DNA from: Amphritea sp.
GTDB taxonomy: Bacteria > Pseudomonadota > Gammaproteobacteria > Pseudomonadales > Balneatricaceae
DNA length: 64,000 nucleotides
NCBI RefSeq assembly: GCF_016744155.1
Contig: NZ_JADGEW010000011.1
Coordinates: 21,502 to 85,501 of the forward strand
Direction: 5' to 3'
Position numbers and translations under genes: made by a program. Below the pieces are notes generated by a model. It ran no database searches. It was not told the DNA's origin and worked only from the letters and a program-made list of their open reading frames with translations. Below, piece after piece: positions 27,853 through 37,737 of this stretch (positions are counted from its first letter, which is position 1; each line of letters starts with the position of its first letter).

Positions 27853-27880
27853 ATAGTGCAATAGCACTATCACTGTTTTA
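27853..27880 (+). terminator. Possible terminator after GGDEF-EAL gene
   Basis: Stem ATAGTGC/GCACTAT with loop AATA, then CACTGTTTTA. It is only moderately GC-rich and its T run is short. Confidence 0.4.
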
Positions 27881-27998
27881 CTTTCCTGTTAATTGAGTCA
27901 TTGTCTGAAGCTGAGAGTACAGGTGATCAGCTTCATCAATAGGCTTGCTGCCAATACCACCTCGGTGCCGGCATACCTCTTTTGATTTCTTTTTTAGG

Positions 27999-28012
27999 TT
28001 GATAATTATCAA
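27999..28012. promoter_or_regulatory. FNR/ANR box of the nos operon
   Basis: TTGATAATTATCAA is a perfect match to TTGAT-N4-ATCAA. A -10-like element (GATACT, 28033-28038) lies at the distance expected for a class II FNR promoter, with a start near 28047, about 40 bases before the first gene. Anaerobic activation of the whole operon follows from this. Confidence 0.85.
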
Positions 28013-28085
28013 GTCAAGTATGTACTATCCTTGATACTGTTCAGGTGTGACAATTTGTCGCACCTAAAAACAGATTAGGGAGTCT

Positions 28086-28499
28086 GTGGTGAGTTTTAGA
28101 TTTAAAGGTTCTCGTTTAATTGCTCTGATCACGAACCTCACTTTGATCAGCTTTCCTGTTTTTGCGCAGGATATGCAGCATCATTCTCACGCAAGTAGTG
28201 ATGACAGTAAGCAAGTAGTACAGCACGCAGCAGTAAAATCATCAGATAACCATTCCGCGATGAATATGATAGCTGATGAGGTTGTTACCGAAGGCGTTGT
28301 TCAACGCATTCTTGTAGATTCCAAGCAGATCATTGTTCGACATCAGCCTATCCCTCTGTGGAATATGGGGGCGATGCAGATGAAATTTAACCTGTCCGAA
28401 GGGCTCTCCGTTCTCGACTTTCAACCGGGGCAAAAGATCCGTTTCAAACTGAAACAGGACAAGCTAATGAAATTTACTATTACAGAGTTGTTGGATTAG
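28086..28499 (+). CDS. Exported CusF-like copper-binding protein
   Basis: 137 residues beginning at GTG 28086 or GTG 28089 (AGGGAG at 28077-28082), with a signal peptide ending near FAQ. A His/Met-rich stretch follows (MQHHSHASS), then a C-terminal OB-fold of the CusF type (GVVQRILVDSKQIIVRHQP onward). The His of RHQP, the Trp and the Met pair in LWNMGAMQMKF correspond to the Cu(I) ligands of CusF. It is the first gene after the FNR box and 111 bases upstream of nosR. It is therefore probably a periplasmic copper chaperone for nitrous oxide reductase; that role is inferred. Confidence 0.75.
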   Translation: MVSFRFKGSRLIALITNLTLISFPVFAQDMQHHSHASSDDSKQVVQHAAVKSSDNHSAMNMIADEVVTEGVVQRILVDSKQIIVRHQPIPLWNMGAMQMKFNLSEGLSVLDFQPGQKIRFKLKQDKLMKFTITELLD

Positions 28500-28610
28500 C
28501 AGCACTGTTTAGAGCTACCAGGCCCCGTGTTGTAGATCCGTTTTAGTTTATGGGATACACATGAGTCGCCTTCTTCAAGATATAAGTTATATGCCTCAGG
28601 GATAGCAGCA

Positions 28611-30788
28611 ATGAAATCGTATTCTCGTTCACTCCAGCAGTACCTGTTATCACTGTTTTTTATGATAACAACCTGCCTTATTTCACCCGTTGTATCAGCG
28701 ATGGTGACAGTGACTGATGAGCAAAAACTGGACACCATTACCCGAGCTTTCCCCCAAGCCACGTCTATTGGTGAAAAACTACCAGTGCTTGCCGATAAGC
28801 CGCTTGCCTGGACTGCCTATAAAGGCGAAGAAGTGCTTGGCTACGGTTTTGAAACCGATGATGTGGTTAAAATTCCTGCTTATTCCGGTAAACCGGTAAA
28901 TACTTTGGTGGTGATGGATACCGAAGGAGGCATTCTTGCTACCCGGGTTTTGGAACATCATGAACCGATCCTGTTAGTGGGTATTCCTGAACAGAAACTG
29001 TTTGATTTTGTGGCGGCCTATGAAGGGTTGCACGTGACCGATAAAGTTCGTGTCGGTGCGGGTAATAACGAAGATGTATTGAATGTCGATGTGATAGCCG
29101 GTGCGACTGTCACCGTGATAGTGGTAAACGAAGCCATTATGCGCTCGGCCCGCAAGTTTGCTCAGGTTCTGGGTATTGCGGGGCTGTCGGAGCAGCCGAT
29201 CACGCCTCCTGCAACGATAAAACCAGGTCAGTTTGTTAAAGCAGACTGGACTACGCTGACCGGAGATGGCTCGGTTCGTCGTCTGCTGTTAGTTGAAGGT
29301 GATATTGATAAAGCCTTTGAGGGGACTGCAACAGCGACTAAGGGGAACCCTACTGCTGAAGAGCAGCAGCGCATGTTTATCGATATGTACTATGCGCCAC
29401 TTAATATCCCGACTATTGGTCGCAATTTACTGGGTGATGATCAGTATGACTGGCTGATGGGTGAGCTAGATGAAGGTGATCAGGCACTTGCTGTTATGGG
29501 TAAAGGCCAATACTCGTTCAAGGGAAATGGCTACGTACGCGGCGGTATCTTCGACCGAACTCAATTACAGCAAGATGGTAAGTCGATCAGTTTCCACGAT
29601 ACCGATTTCTACCGCCTTGATGATGTCTACATTGATGGTTTCCCTCGTTTTCGTGAGATGGCCATCTTTATCATCCGTAATCAGTATGATTTTGATCTGG
29701 GTAGCCCTTGGCAACTGGAGTTGTTAGTTCGTCGTCAGAAAGGTGCGTTGGAAAGTGTTTTTACTAGCTTCCACGCTGATTATCTCACGCCTGAGAAGTA
29801 TCTGGATCGCCCTGAACCAATCGTTGAGCCAGAGCCTGAAGCGCTCTGGGTAGCTATTTGGAAAGAGCGGGCATTTCAGATTGGTGTGCTGACAGTAGCC
29901 CTTGTTATCTTGTTCATTGTGATCTTTATCCAGGATGTACTGGTACGTTATCCGCGGCTTATGCACGGTATTCGTCGTGTTTATCTGGTGTTTACGGTGG
30001 TCTTTATTGGCTGGTATGCCCTGGGTCAGTTGTCGGTGGTGAATGTTTTCACCTTCATGAATGCATTCCAGGGTGATTTTCAGTGGGATCTGTTTCTACT
30101 TGATCCGATGCTATTCATTCTCTGGGGCTTTACTGCGATGACTATGTTGCTCTGGGGACGAGGCATATTCTGCGGCTGGTTGTGTCCGTTTGGTGCGGCA
30201 CAGGAGTTGATTAATGAGCTGGCCCGTAAGCTGAAGATTAAACAATATGATCTGCCATTTGCAGTACATGAACGATTATGGGCGTTGAAGTATGTGATTC
30301 TGTTGGGATTGTTTGCTATCTCGTTGGAGTCTCTGTCTGAGGCTGAGCGTTTTGCTGAAATTGAGCCATTTAAAACAACATTCTTGCTTAAGTTTCACCG
30401 TGATTGGGGTTATGTGTTCTACGCGGTGTTCCTGTTAGTGATCAACATATTTACCCGTAAAGTGTATTGCCGTTATGTTTGTCCATTGGGTGCAGCCTTG
30501 GCTATTCCTGCCCGTCTGCGTCTGTTCGACTGGCTCAAGCGCCGTAAAGAATGTGGTCAGCCATGTAAGATCTGTGCAAATGAATGTGAGATTCAGGCGA
30601 TCCATCCGGACGGCACTATCAATGCTAATGAGTGCCATCAGTGTCTGGATTGCCAGGTAACTTATTACCGGGATGACAAGTGTCCTCCGCTGGTACAGAA
30701 AAAGCGTAAAAAAGCTAAGCAAGAAGCTGCTTTAAGTAAAATTCCAGCAGTAGAAATTGACGACCTGACGGTACGGTCAGGCGCCTAA
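28611..30788 (+). CDS. nosR: NosR, membrane flavo-iron-sulfur protein of N2O reduction
   Basis: 725 residues. A signal segment (about 1-30) precedes a periplasmic FMN-binding domain with the covalent-flavin motif AGATVT near residue 165, then a long periplasmic stretch. Several transmembrane helices follow (from about 425). Cytoplasmic polyferredoxin features are the CxxxCP motifs FCGWLCPFGAAQ and YCRYVCPLGAALA, and a final 4Fe-4S cluster set (CGQPCKICANEC, CHQCLDCQ). NosR passes electrons to NosZ and is needed for its activity and expression. It is second in an FNR-controlled operon, 52 bases before nosZ. Confidence 0.96.
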   Translation: MKSYSRSLQQYLLSLFFMITTCLISPVVSAMVTVTDEQKLDTITRAFPQATSIGEKLPVLADKPLAWTAYKGEEVLGYGFETDDVVKIPAYSGKPVNTLVVMDTEGGILATRVLEHHEPILLVGIPEQKLFDFVAAYEGLHVTDKVRVGAGNNEDVLNVDVIAGATVTVIVVNEAIMRSARKFAQVLGIAGLSEQPITPPATIKPGQFVKADWTTLTGDGSVRRLLLVEGDIDKAFEGTATATKGNPTAEEQQRMFIDMYYAPLNIPTIGRNLLGDDQYDWLMGELDEGDQALAVMGKGQYSFKGNGYVRGGIFDRTQLQQDGKSISFHDTDFYRLDDVYIDGFPRFREMAIFIIRNQYDFDLGSPWQLELLVRRQKGALESVFTSFHADYLTPEKYLDRPEPIVEPEPEALWVAIWKERAFQIGVLTVALVILFIVIFIQDVLVRYPRLMHGIRRVYLVFTVVFIGWYALGQLSVVNVFTFMNAFQGDFQWDLFLLDPMLFILWGFTAMTMLLWGRGIFCGWLCPFGAAQELINELARKLKIKQYDLPFAVHERLWALKYVILLGLFAISLESLSEAERFAEIEPFKTTFLLKFHRDWGYVFYAVFLLVINIFTRKVYCRYVCPLGAALAIPARLRLFDWLKRRKECGQPCKICANECEIQAIHPDGTINANECHQCLDCQVTYYRDDKCPPLVQKKRKKAKQEAALSKIPAVEIDDLTVRSGA

Positions 30789-30840
30789 ATAAAACACCGC
30801 CTCGTCATAAGACTGGGCGTATTTTTGTGGAGATCAAACC

Positions 30841-32751
30841 ATGATAGATCCTAAGGACAAAAACCTTCCTGAGATCGATGCTGAAGACTCACAAGCCAGC
30901 GAGCATGTGAAACTAAGTCGTCGTCTGTTTCTGGGTGGCTCTGCTGCTCTGGTTGGTGGTGCAGCTGCAATGGGCGCGACGATGGGTGGTGCGCTGATGC
31001 CATCTGTAGCGCATGCATCTACAGATTCTAAGCACATAGTAGGACCAGGTGAGCTGGATGAGTACTACGGCTTCTGGAGTGGTGGCCATCAGGGTGAGGT
31101 TCGTGTTTTGGGCTTGCCTTCTATGCGCGAGCTGATGCGAATCCCTGTTTTCAACGTAGACAGTGCAACAGGTTGGGGTATTACCAACGAAAGTAAGGAA
31201 GTGTTGGGCGAGAATGCACCTCTGAACGGTGACTGTCACCACCCACACATGTCTATGACCGATGGTCATTACGACGGTAAGTATATTTTCATCAACGATA
31301 AGGCCAACACCCGTGTTGCCCGTATCCGCGGTGATATTATGAAGACTGATAAGATTACTACTATTCCAAACTGTCAGGCGATCCACGGTCTGCGTGTACA
31401 GAAAGTACCTTATACCAAGTACATCTTCGCTAACGCTGAATTCCGTATGCCGCATCCTAACAACGGCCTGAATATGGATGATGTGGAAGGTTACTACACC
31501 ATGTTTAACGCTCTGGACGCTGAGTCCATGGATGTTGCATGGCAGGTAATCGTAGATGGCAACCTGGATAATACAGATGCTGACTACACGGGTAAGTATG
31601 CGTTCTCTACCTGCTACAACTCTGAAGGCGCAATTGACCTTCCGGGCTCTATGCGTAATGAGCGTGACCACCTGGTTATCTTTAATATCGAACGTATCGA
31701 AGCTGCAGTAAAAGCTGGCAAATTTATCACTCTGCCAGGCTCTGACGTGCCTGTAGTTGATGGTCGTAAAGGTTCTGAACTGACTCGTTATGTGCCAGTA
31801 GCTAAGAACCCGCACGGTATTAACACCGCTCCCGGTGGTAAGTACGCGGTTGCTAACGGTAAGTTGTCTCCGACAGTAACTGTCTTCGAACTGGCTAAGT
31901 TTGATGAGTTGTTTGCTGATAAGATTCAGCCACGTGACACTGTTGTTGCAGAAGTTGAGCTGGGTCTTGGGCCTCTGCACACAGCCTTTGACGGTCGTGG
32001 TAATGCCTTTACTACCCTGTTTATCGACAGCCAGGTATGTAAGTGGGATGTTGAGAAAGCGATCCGTTTCTACAACGGCGAGAAAGTAGATTATATCCTG
32101 CAGAAGCTGGACGTTCATTACCAGCCGGGCCACAACCATACGACTATGGGTGAAACCCGTGATGCCGATGGCCAGTACCTGGTATCCCTGCAGAAGTTCT
32201 CTAAAGACCGCTTCCTGAAGTGTGGTCCGCTGCATCCTGAGAACGATCAGCTGATCGATATCTCCGGCGATGAAATGAAGTTGATCCACGATGGTCCTGC
32301 GTTCGCTGAACCGCATGACTGCATGATGGTTCACCGTTCTAAGGTTAAGACCCGTAAGCTGTACGATCGTAAAGATCCTACATTCGCCACTACAGTTGCT
32401 ATGGCGAAGAAAGATGGTATTACGCTTGAAACAGATAGTAAGGTTATCCGCGACGGTAACAAGGTTCGTGTTTACATGACCTCGGTTGCGCCTAACTACG
32501 GTCTGAACGAATTTACCGTTAAGCTGGGTGATGAGGTGACAGTTATTGTTACTAACCTGGATGAGATCGAAGACGTGAGTCACGGTTTCTGTATGGTAAA
32601 CCACGGCGTTCAGATGGAGATCAGCCCACAGCAGACTGCCTCTGTAACCTTTAAAGCAGACCAGGTTGGTGTACATTGGTACTACTGTAACTGGTTCTGT
32701 CATGCGCTTCACATGGAGATGCGTGGCCGGATGCTGGTTGAGCCTGCATAA
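30841..32751 (+). CDS. nosZ: Nitrous-oxide reductase NosZ (clade I)
   Basis: 636 residues with a twin-arginine signal (SRRLFLGG at 26-33, cleavage after AHA near 59), the mark of Tat-exported clade I enzymes. The seven-bladed propeller carries the CuZ histidines (for example [36 protein letters not shown]). The C-terminal cupredoxin domain has the CuA ligands ([12 protein letters not shown]). It reduces N2O to N2 in the periplasm. Codon use is strongly biased, as in highly expressed genes, which also generates a long antisense open frame. A hairpin-rich stretch follows before nosD. Confidence 0.98.
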   Translation: MIDPKDKNLPEIDAEDSQASEHVKLSRRLFLGGSAALVGGAAAMGATMGGALMPSVAHASTDSKHIVGPGELDEYYGFWSGGHQGEVRVLGLPSMRELMRIPVFNVDSATGWGITNESKEVLGENAPLNGDCHHPHMSMTDGHYDGKYIFINDKANTRVARIRGDIMKTDKITTIPNCQAIHGLRVQKVPYTKYIFANAEFRMPHPNNGLNMDDVEGYYTMFNALDAESMDVAWQVIVDGNLDNTDADYTGKYAFSTCYNSEGAIDLPGSMRNERDHLVIFNIERIEAAVKAGKFITLPGSDVPVVDGRKGSELTRYVPVAKNPHGINTAPGGKYAVANGKLSPTVTVFELAKFDELFADKIQPRDTVVAEVELGLGPLHTAFDGRGNAFTTLFIDSQVCKWDVEKAIRFYNGEKVDYILQKLDVHYQPGHNHTTMGETRDADGQYLVSLQKFSKDRFLKCGPLHPENDQLIDISGDEMKLIHDGPAFAEPHDCMMVHRSKVKTRKLYDRKDPTFATTVAMAKKDGITLETDSKVIRDGNKVRVYMTSVAPNYGLNEFTVKLGDEVTVIVTNLDEIEDVSHGFCMVNHGVQMEISPQQTASVTFKADQVGVHWYYCNWFCHALHMEMRGRMLVEPA

Positions 32752-32895
32752 GGTTACATCTGTGACGTAACTTAAAGTCACATCTGTACCTTGATGTAAG
32801 GTAGTACAGCTTATACAGTGTGCTACCTTACTACTCTGGCCCGAAGATATTGTAATGCTTCGGGCCAGACGTTTTCACCCAATAGGAATGACTTT

Positions 32896-34272
32896 ATGGG
32901 TTTGTTGCATGCTCGGTTTATTGCTCGTAAGAATGGGGCACTGGGCGGTTTGTTAGGCTGTATGCTTAGTACAGTTTTCTTAAGTTCTGTCCAGGCAGAA
33001 ACTATCAATGTATCCCCCTCTGATGATCTGCAAACAGTTTTGGACAAGGTTCAGGACGGTGATCAGGTTATTCTTTCCCAAGGGATCTATTACGGCAATT
33101 TTATTCTTTCTAAAACGGTCGAGTTGACCGGTGTAGAAGGCGCAGTGCTGGATGGCAGTAATAAAGGCCACACACTGCAGGTCGATTCGACCGATTCTTA
33201 TATTCACAACATACGAATTCAGAACTGGGGTGTGAATCTGACCACCTTGGATTCCGGTGTATTTGTCTCCCGTGGGGCGACGAATACCCGTATTGAAAAC
33301 AACTATCTGCAAGGTGGCGGCTTTGGTATCTGGGTTGATGCTACTGCGGGCACGCAGATCGTTGAAAACAAGATTGAGGGCGATCCGAGTATGCGCTCCT
33401 CTGATCGTGGTAACGGCATTCATCTGTATAACGTGACTGGAACCTTAGCGAAAGGCAACGAAGTCTGGCATACCCGCGACGGCCTCTATATCGATACCAG
33501 TAATAAGAACGAAATAATAGGTAACTATCTGCACGACCTGCGTTATGGCGTGCACTATATGTATTCTTACCATAATCTGGTGAAAGATAACGTTACCACC
33601 AATACCCGTACTGGTTACGCTCTGATGCAGTCCAAATATCTGACCGTTATCGGCAACCGCTCTAAGAATGATGCCAACTATGGCATTTTGATGAACTACA
33701 TCACTAATTCGACGCTCATTGGTAATCGAGTCGAAGGGGTGCAGAATAATCGTAACCCCCATATGCAGCAGACTAATCTGGCGGGGCTGGAAGGCAAGGC
33801 GCTGTTTATCTATAACTCGTTGTTCAATGAGATTCGAGACAATCTGATTGCCGAAAGCGATTTGGGGATTCACCTGACCGCCGGCTCGGAAGATAATGTC
33901 CTCAGCGGCAATGCTTTTATCAGTAATAAAGAGCAGGTTAAATATGTTGCTACCCGCCCCCAGGACTGGTCCAAAGACGGTGTAGGTAATTTCTGGAGTG
34001 ATTATCTTGGCTGGGATATGGATAGTGATGGTATCGGTGATGTTCAATACGAACCTAACGATAGTGTTGACCGGTTATTGTGGAAGTTCCCTTCCGCTAA
34101 ATTACTGTTGAATAGCCCAGCAGTTGAAACATTGCGTTGGGTTCAGCGTCAGTTTCCAGTTTTAAAATCCGAAGGTGTTGTTGATAGTTATCCTTTGATG
34201 GCCGTTCCCGAAATTTTTCATGATTCAGCTGTAAAGCCGGAACAGAGTAGCGCACAGTTGGTAGAGAATTGA
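32896..34272 (+). CDS. nosD: NosD, periplasmic copper-site maturation protein
   Basis: 458 residues from ATG 32896, with AGGAA at 32884-32888. A GTG at 32818 would add 26 residues before the signal peptide and is rejected. After a signal peptide ending near VQA it is a right-handed parallel beta-helix of the carbohydrate-binding/sugar-hydrolysis (CASH) type, with repeated N-x-I/V-x-G-N turns (NEIIGNYLHDL, VIGNRSKNDA). NosD works with the NosFY ABC complex to assemble the CuZ centre of NosZ. It ends one base before nosF. Confidence 0.95.
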   Translation: MGLLHARFIARKNGALGGLLGCMLSTVFLSSVQAETINVSPSDDLQTVLDKVQDGDQVILSQGIYYGNFILSKTVELTGVEGAVLDGSNKGHTLQVDSTDSYIHNIRIQNWGVNLTTLDSGVFVSRGATNTRIENNYLQGGGFGIWVDATAGTQIVENKIEGDPSMRSSDRGNGIHLYNVTGTLAKGNEVWHTRDGLYIDTSNKNEIIGNYLHDLRYGVHYMYSYHNLVKDNVTTNTRTGYALMQSKYLTVIGNRSKNDANYGILMNYITNSTLIGNRVEGVQNNRNPHMQQTNLAGLEGKALFIYNSLFNEIRDNLIAESDLGIHLTAGSEDNVLSGNAFISNKEQVKYVATRPQDWSKDGVGNFWSDYLGWDMDSDGIGDVQYEPNDSVDRLLWKFPSAKLLLNSPAVETLRWVQRQFPVLKSEGVVDSYPLMAVPEIFHDSAVKPEQSSAQLVEN

Positions 34273-34273
34273 T

Positions 34274-35212
34274 ATGAGTAGTGCGAAAAATATTGTTGAA
34301 TTACAACAGGTTGAGAAGAAGTATCAGGGTGTGAGTGCGCTGAATAAGCTTAACCTTGAGATCCGTGAGGGTGAAGTGCTGGGCTTGTTTGGTCATAATG
34401 GGGCGGGTAAAACCACTACTATTAAGCTGATTTTAGGTTTGATCGGTGCCACTTCGGGTCAGGTTAAAGTCTTTGGTGAAGATCCGACTCAGTCAGAGGC
34501 GAGAAATCTGCGCCGTAAGCTGGGTTTCTTGCAAGAAAACGTGAGTTTTTATGATCAGTTAACCGGTTTAGAGGTGTTGCAGTACTTTGCCCGTCTTAAA
34601 GGCGTCTCAAAAAAGAGTTGCCTGAGCTTGTTGTCACAGGTTGGCCTTAGTCAGGCGGGTAAGCGCCGGGTAAAAACCTATTCCAAGGGTATGCGACAGC
34701 GCTTGGGTTTAGCTCAGGCATTATTGGGCGAGCCTAAACTGTTATTGCTGGACGAACCGACAGTAGGTCTTGATCCTATTGCGACCCAGGATTTTTATCG
34801 CCGTATCGAAGAACTTAAAGAGCAGGGCTGTACCGTCATTCTGTGTTCACACATTCTTCCAGGTGTTGAAAAGTATATCGATCGAGCACTGATTTTGGGG
34901 CAGGGTAATCTGCTTGCCGAAGGTAGCATCAACGATCTTCGTCATCAGGCCGACCTGCCGGCAACGTTTCACCTGCAGGGTAAAGGGTTAGTGTTGCCTG
35001 AGCATCTGGCGGCGAAAGCCTCTGAAGATGAACATGGTACTCGTATCGACATTCCCTTAAATGAAAAGATGGACGCAATGAAGCAATGTATTGGTCTGAC
35101 GGGGCTTGAAAACCTGGATATCCATCTGCCATCGCTGGAAGATCTGTATACCCACTTTATCGAGTCACATACCGGTGTTGGTGTGAGCGCAGTGCAGGAG
35201 GCAGCCCAATGA
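34274..35212 (+). CDS. nosF: NosF, ABC transporter ATPase
   Basis: 312 residues with Walker A (GHNGAGKTT), signature (YSKGMRQR), Walker B (LLLLDEPTVGLD) and switch His (SHILPG). The C-terminal extension (about 215-312) is of the kind found in NosF. It energises NosY/NosD during copper-sulfur cluster assembly of nitrous-oxide reductase. It overlaps nosY by four bases (ATGA), indicating coupled translation. Confidence 0.95.
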   Translation: MSSAKNIVELQQVEKKYQGVSALNKLNLEIREGEVLGLFGHNGAGKTTTIKLILGLIGATSGQVKVFGEDPTQSEARNLRRKLGFLQENVSFYDQLTGLEVLQYFARLKGVSKKSCLSLLSQVGLSQAGKRRVKTYSKGMRQRLGLAQALLGEPKLLLLDEPTVGLDPIATQDFYRRIEELKEQGCTVILCSHILPGVEKYIDRALILGQGNLLAEGSINDLRHQADLPATFHLQGKGLVLPEHLAAKASEDEHGTRIDIPLNEKMDAMKQCIGLTGLENLDIHLPSLEDLYTHFIESHTGVGVSAVQEAAQ

Positions 35213-36036
35213 ACGCGATTTTAACGGTTGCTAATAAAGAGTTTCATGACGGCCTGCGCAACCGCTGGGTACTGTCTATCTGTGTTATTTTTGCGGTACT
35301 AGCGATTGGTTTGGCTTATTTCGGCGCCGCTGCTGCCGGTAAAGTTGGCTTTACCTCTTTGTCCACTACCATTGTTAGTCTTGCCAGTTTGGCGGTATTT
35401 ATTATTCCGCTGATTGCATTGATGCTGGCCTATGATGGTGTAGTGGGTGAGGACGAAAATGGTACGTTATTGCTATTGATGACCTATCCGTTATCGCGCT
35501 GGCAACTGCTGTTAGGAAAGATGGTAGGGCAAGGGGCTGTAATGGCCTTCTCCACGCTGATTGGTTTTGGCTCTTCGGCGATTATGATGGGGGTCTTCTC
35601 GGGTACTACTACCTGGGGCGAGTTAATCGGGCCTTATGCTGTGTTTATCTTCTCGGCGATGATGTTGGGTTGGATCTTTATCGCTATCGCTTATGTCATC
35701 AGTGCGTCTGTATCAGAGAAATCAAAAGCAGCCGGTATCGCTCTGATAACTTGGTTTATCTTTGTTCTGGTATTCGATTTGGGTCTGCTTGGAATGCTAG
35801 TAACTACCCAGGGCAATGTAGATGCCACTCTGTTTCCATACCTGCTATTACTGAATCCGACTGATATCTTTCGATTGGTCAATATTACTTACTTTGCCGA
35901 TCAGAACCTCACCGGACTGATGGCGATTGCCCAGCAAACCCAGTTTTCAACCTGGTCTTTGTTCGGTGGCCTAATGATCTGGTTAGTGTTGCCTGCAGGA
36001 TTGGCCATGGCTATTTTCAATAAGCGGGGTTTGTAA
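35209..36036 (+). CDS. nosY: NosY, ABC transporter permease
   Basis: 275 residues with about six transmembrane helices and an ABC-2-type N-terminus (ANKEFHDGLRNRWVLS). The conserved GEDENGTLLLLMTYPLSR coupling region is present. It forms the membrane part of NosDFY. It overlaps nosF by four bases and nosL by one. Confidence 0.94.
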   Translation: MNAILTVANKEFHDGLRNRWVLSICVIFAVLAIGLAYFGAAAAGKVGFTSLSTTIVSLASLAVFIIPLIALMLAYDGVVGEDENGTLLLLMTYPLSRWQLLLGKMVGQGAVMAFSTLIGFGSSAIMMGVFSGTTTWGELIGPYAVFIFSAMMLGWIFIAIAYVISASVSEKSKAAGIALITWFIFVLVFDLGLLGMLVTTQGNVDATLFPYLLLLNPTDIFRLVNITYFADQNLTGLMAIAQQTQFSTWSLFGGLMIWLVLPAGLAMAIFNKRGL

Positions 36037-36572
36037 TGAAGCATTGGCTAAAGTTGTTATTGTGCGTGCCTTTCTTGTTTCTGAGCGGCTGTGGCGAAGA
36101 TGAAAAAGAGGTCATGGTTCGTCAGGCCATCGCTATTGAAAGTAGTGCTGAATGTCACCTGTGCGGAATGATCATTACTAATTTTCCTGGCCCTAAGGGA
36201 CAGGCCTATTCAAAGGGTATCCAGGGTAATATGCGCTTTTGTTCTACCCGGGATATGTTTGCCTTTATTGTTGACCCTGAAAATCAGCACAACATTCAGG
36301 AAGCCTTTGTTCACGATATGGCGGTTACTCCCTGGGACCACCCGGATGATGAAGCCTACATCGATGCTAAAAAGGCATTCTATGTGATCGGTCATGGTAA
36401 AAAAGGAGCAATGGGACCTACCCTTGCCAGTTTTTCAACCCAGGCAGATGCGGATGCTTTTGTGAGCTCTGAAGGTGGAAAGGTGTATCGCTTTGAACAG
36501 GTTACACTGGATTTGCTGATCAGTATGAATAACTTGCGGACTGAGTCGTCACTGCCTCAAGCGGCAGATTAG
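36036..36572 (+). CDS. nosL: NosL, copper chaperone lipoprotein
   Basis: 178 residues with a lipoprotein signal (lipobox LSGC near residue 19). The Cu(I)-binding region CHLCGMIITNFPGP is intact, and MRFCSTRDMFAF follows, as in other NosL proteins. It delivers copper to NosZ through NosD. It is the last gene of the operon; nosX/apbE is absent here, so the NosR flavin transferase must be encoded elsewhere. The convergent gene begins on the other strand 61 bases later. Confidence 0.95.
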   Translation: MKHWLKLLLCVPFLFLSGCGEDEKEVMVRQAIAIESSAECHLCGMIITNFPGPKGQAYSKGIQGNMRFCSTRDMFAFIVDPENQHNIQEAFVHDMAVTPWDHPDDEAYIDAKKAFYVIGHGKKGAMGPTLASFSTQADADAFVSSEGGKVYRFEQVTLDLLISMNNLRTESSLPQAAD

Positions 36573-36633
36573 CTCTGGTCGATAGGGTCGAAAATTAGGT
36601 TATAGCTAATCGTTTGACGCAGCCGCTTTCAAA

Positions 36634-37737
36634 TTACTTCGGCGTAATACAGACTGGCAGCTCACAGTTTGCCGCAGCATCCTGTTGCACTCTAAGGCTG
36701 TTAAGTTCATTCAAGCTATTCTGATAGTTAGCTTGATCCGGTGCTATTGATACAGCGCAGCGGGCAGACTTGAGAGCAGCTTCAGCGCAGCCTGTTTGCA
36801 TCAGGGTATAGGCCAGGTTATTCCAGCCGGCTTCAGGTGCGGTGCTATTTTCAATATAGCGGATGAAATAATCTGTTGCCGAATCATATTTTTTCTGAGC
36901 ATAGCTGATATTACCAAGCCCCATCAGGGCGGCGGTATTGTCGGGCCATTTTTTTAATGTGGTTTGATAAGCTTCGGATGCTGCTGTTATCAATGCTGAA
37001 TTGCTTGAACCTAATTGCTCCAGTGTGTTTGCAGCCTCAATGTAGCGTTGCGGGTTAGCCGTCGCGGGAAGAGTGTTCGTAGGTAGTATTACTCTGGCCC
37101 AGTTGTCTGCTCTGTCCCATGTTTTCATAAACAGGGACAGGTCGGTGGGGTAACGTTCATCAGGACCCGAGCGGAGATATATCTGCTGTAAGTCGAGATC
37201 AAAGCCGATGGCAACGGCAAAGTGCCATTGGGGGAACCAGTTGAATCCCAGGTTCTGCATCACTAGCACGGGATGTCCGGCATCCAGCTCTCGCAGTATA
37301 AATTTCAATTGTGGTTCAAGCGGATAGACCAGCAGTCCATATTGACGTGCTTTAGCATCCAGCTCGATAGCCAGAGTGCCACCCTTATCAGGAATGTAAA
37401 GATAGGGACGTAACTCTTCTGGCGTGGCTGCAATGTTGTTGTAGGCGAGCATCGTGGCTAAAGATGCAGGGCCGCACTGGTCACCCTGTTGCGGGAAATA
37501 GGCTAAACCCTGGAGCTCTGCGGTGTTTTCGATGCTGGGATCAGTTATCAAGGATTCAACGAGGGTAGGATTGCTGCTACAACCTGCTACCAGCAGAGTT
37601 GTTATAAGAATGACTGTCGGTAGCAGCTGTGCAGAGACCCGGTTGACCAGTGACGCTGCCAATTTAACGATTAATGCAGCGAACAAAGCTGAATAGGTTA
37701 GTGGCGCAAAGCATATCAGTGACGACGAAGACGACAA
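36634..37737 (-). CDS. PA2778-family C39-like cysteine peptidase with TPR domain
   Basis: 367 residues from ATG 37737, which overlaps the upstream gene by 74 bases. A TTG at 37662, one base after that gene's stop codon, would instead give a compact lipoprotein signal ending LVAGC. I cannot decide between them. The papain-like C39 core has Cys in QQGDQCGPASLATML, His in QWHFAVAIGFD and a following Arg/Asp-rich loop. TPR-like helices occupy about 225-345. Members are predicted membrane-anchored peptidases of unknown substrate. It always pairs with a PA2779-type gene, as here. Confidence 0.85.
   Translation of the reverse strand: MSSSSSLICFAPLTYSALFAALIVKLAASLVNRVSAQLLPTVILITTLLVAGCSSNPTLVESLITDPSIENTAELQGLAYFPQQGDQCGPASLATMLAYNNIAATPEELRPYLYIPDKGGTLAIELDAKARQYGLLVYPLEPQLKFILRELDAGHPVLVMQNLGFNWFPQWHFAVAIGFDLDLQQIYLRSGPDERYPTDLSLFMKTWDRADNWARVILPTNTLPATANPQRYIEAANTLEQLGSSNSALITAASEAYQTTLKKWPDNTAALMGLGNISYAQKKYDSATDYFIRYIENSTAPEAGWNNLAYTLMQTGCAEAALKSARCAVSIAPDQANYQNSLNELNSLRVQQDAAANCELPVCITPK

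Noticed and set aside
30913..32781. A 622-codon open frame antisense to nosZ
   Set aside because: It mirrors the strongly biased codon use of nosZ, has no ribosome binding site and matches no known family.
33445..34047. 200-codon antisense frame inside nosD
   Set aside because: Shadow of the repetitive beta-helix coding sequence; no independent support.
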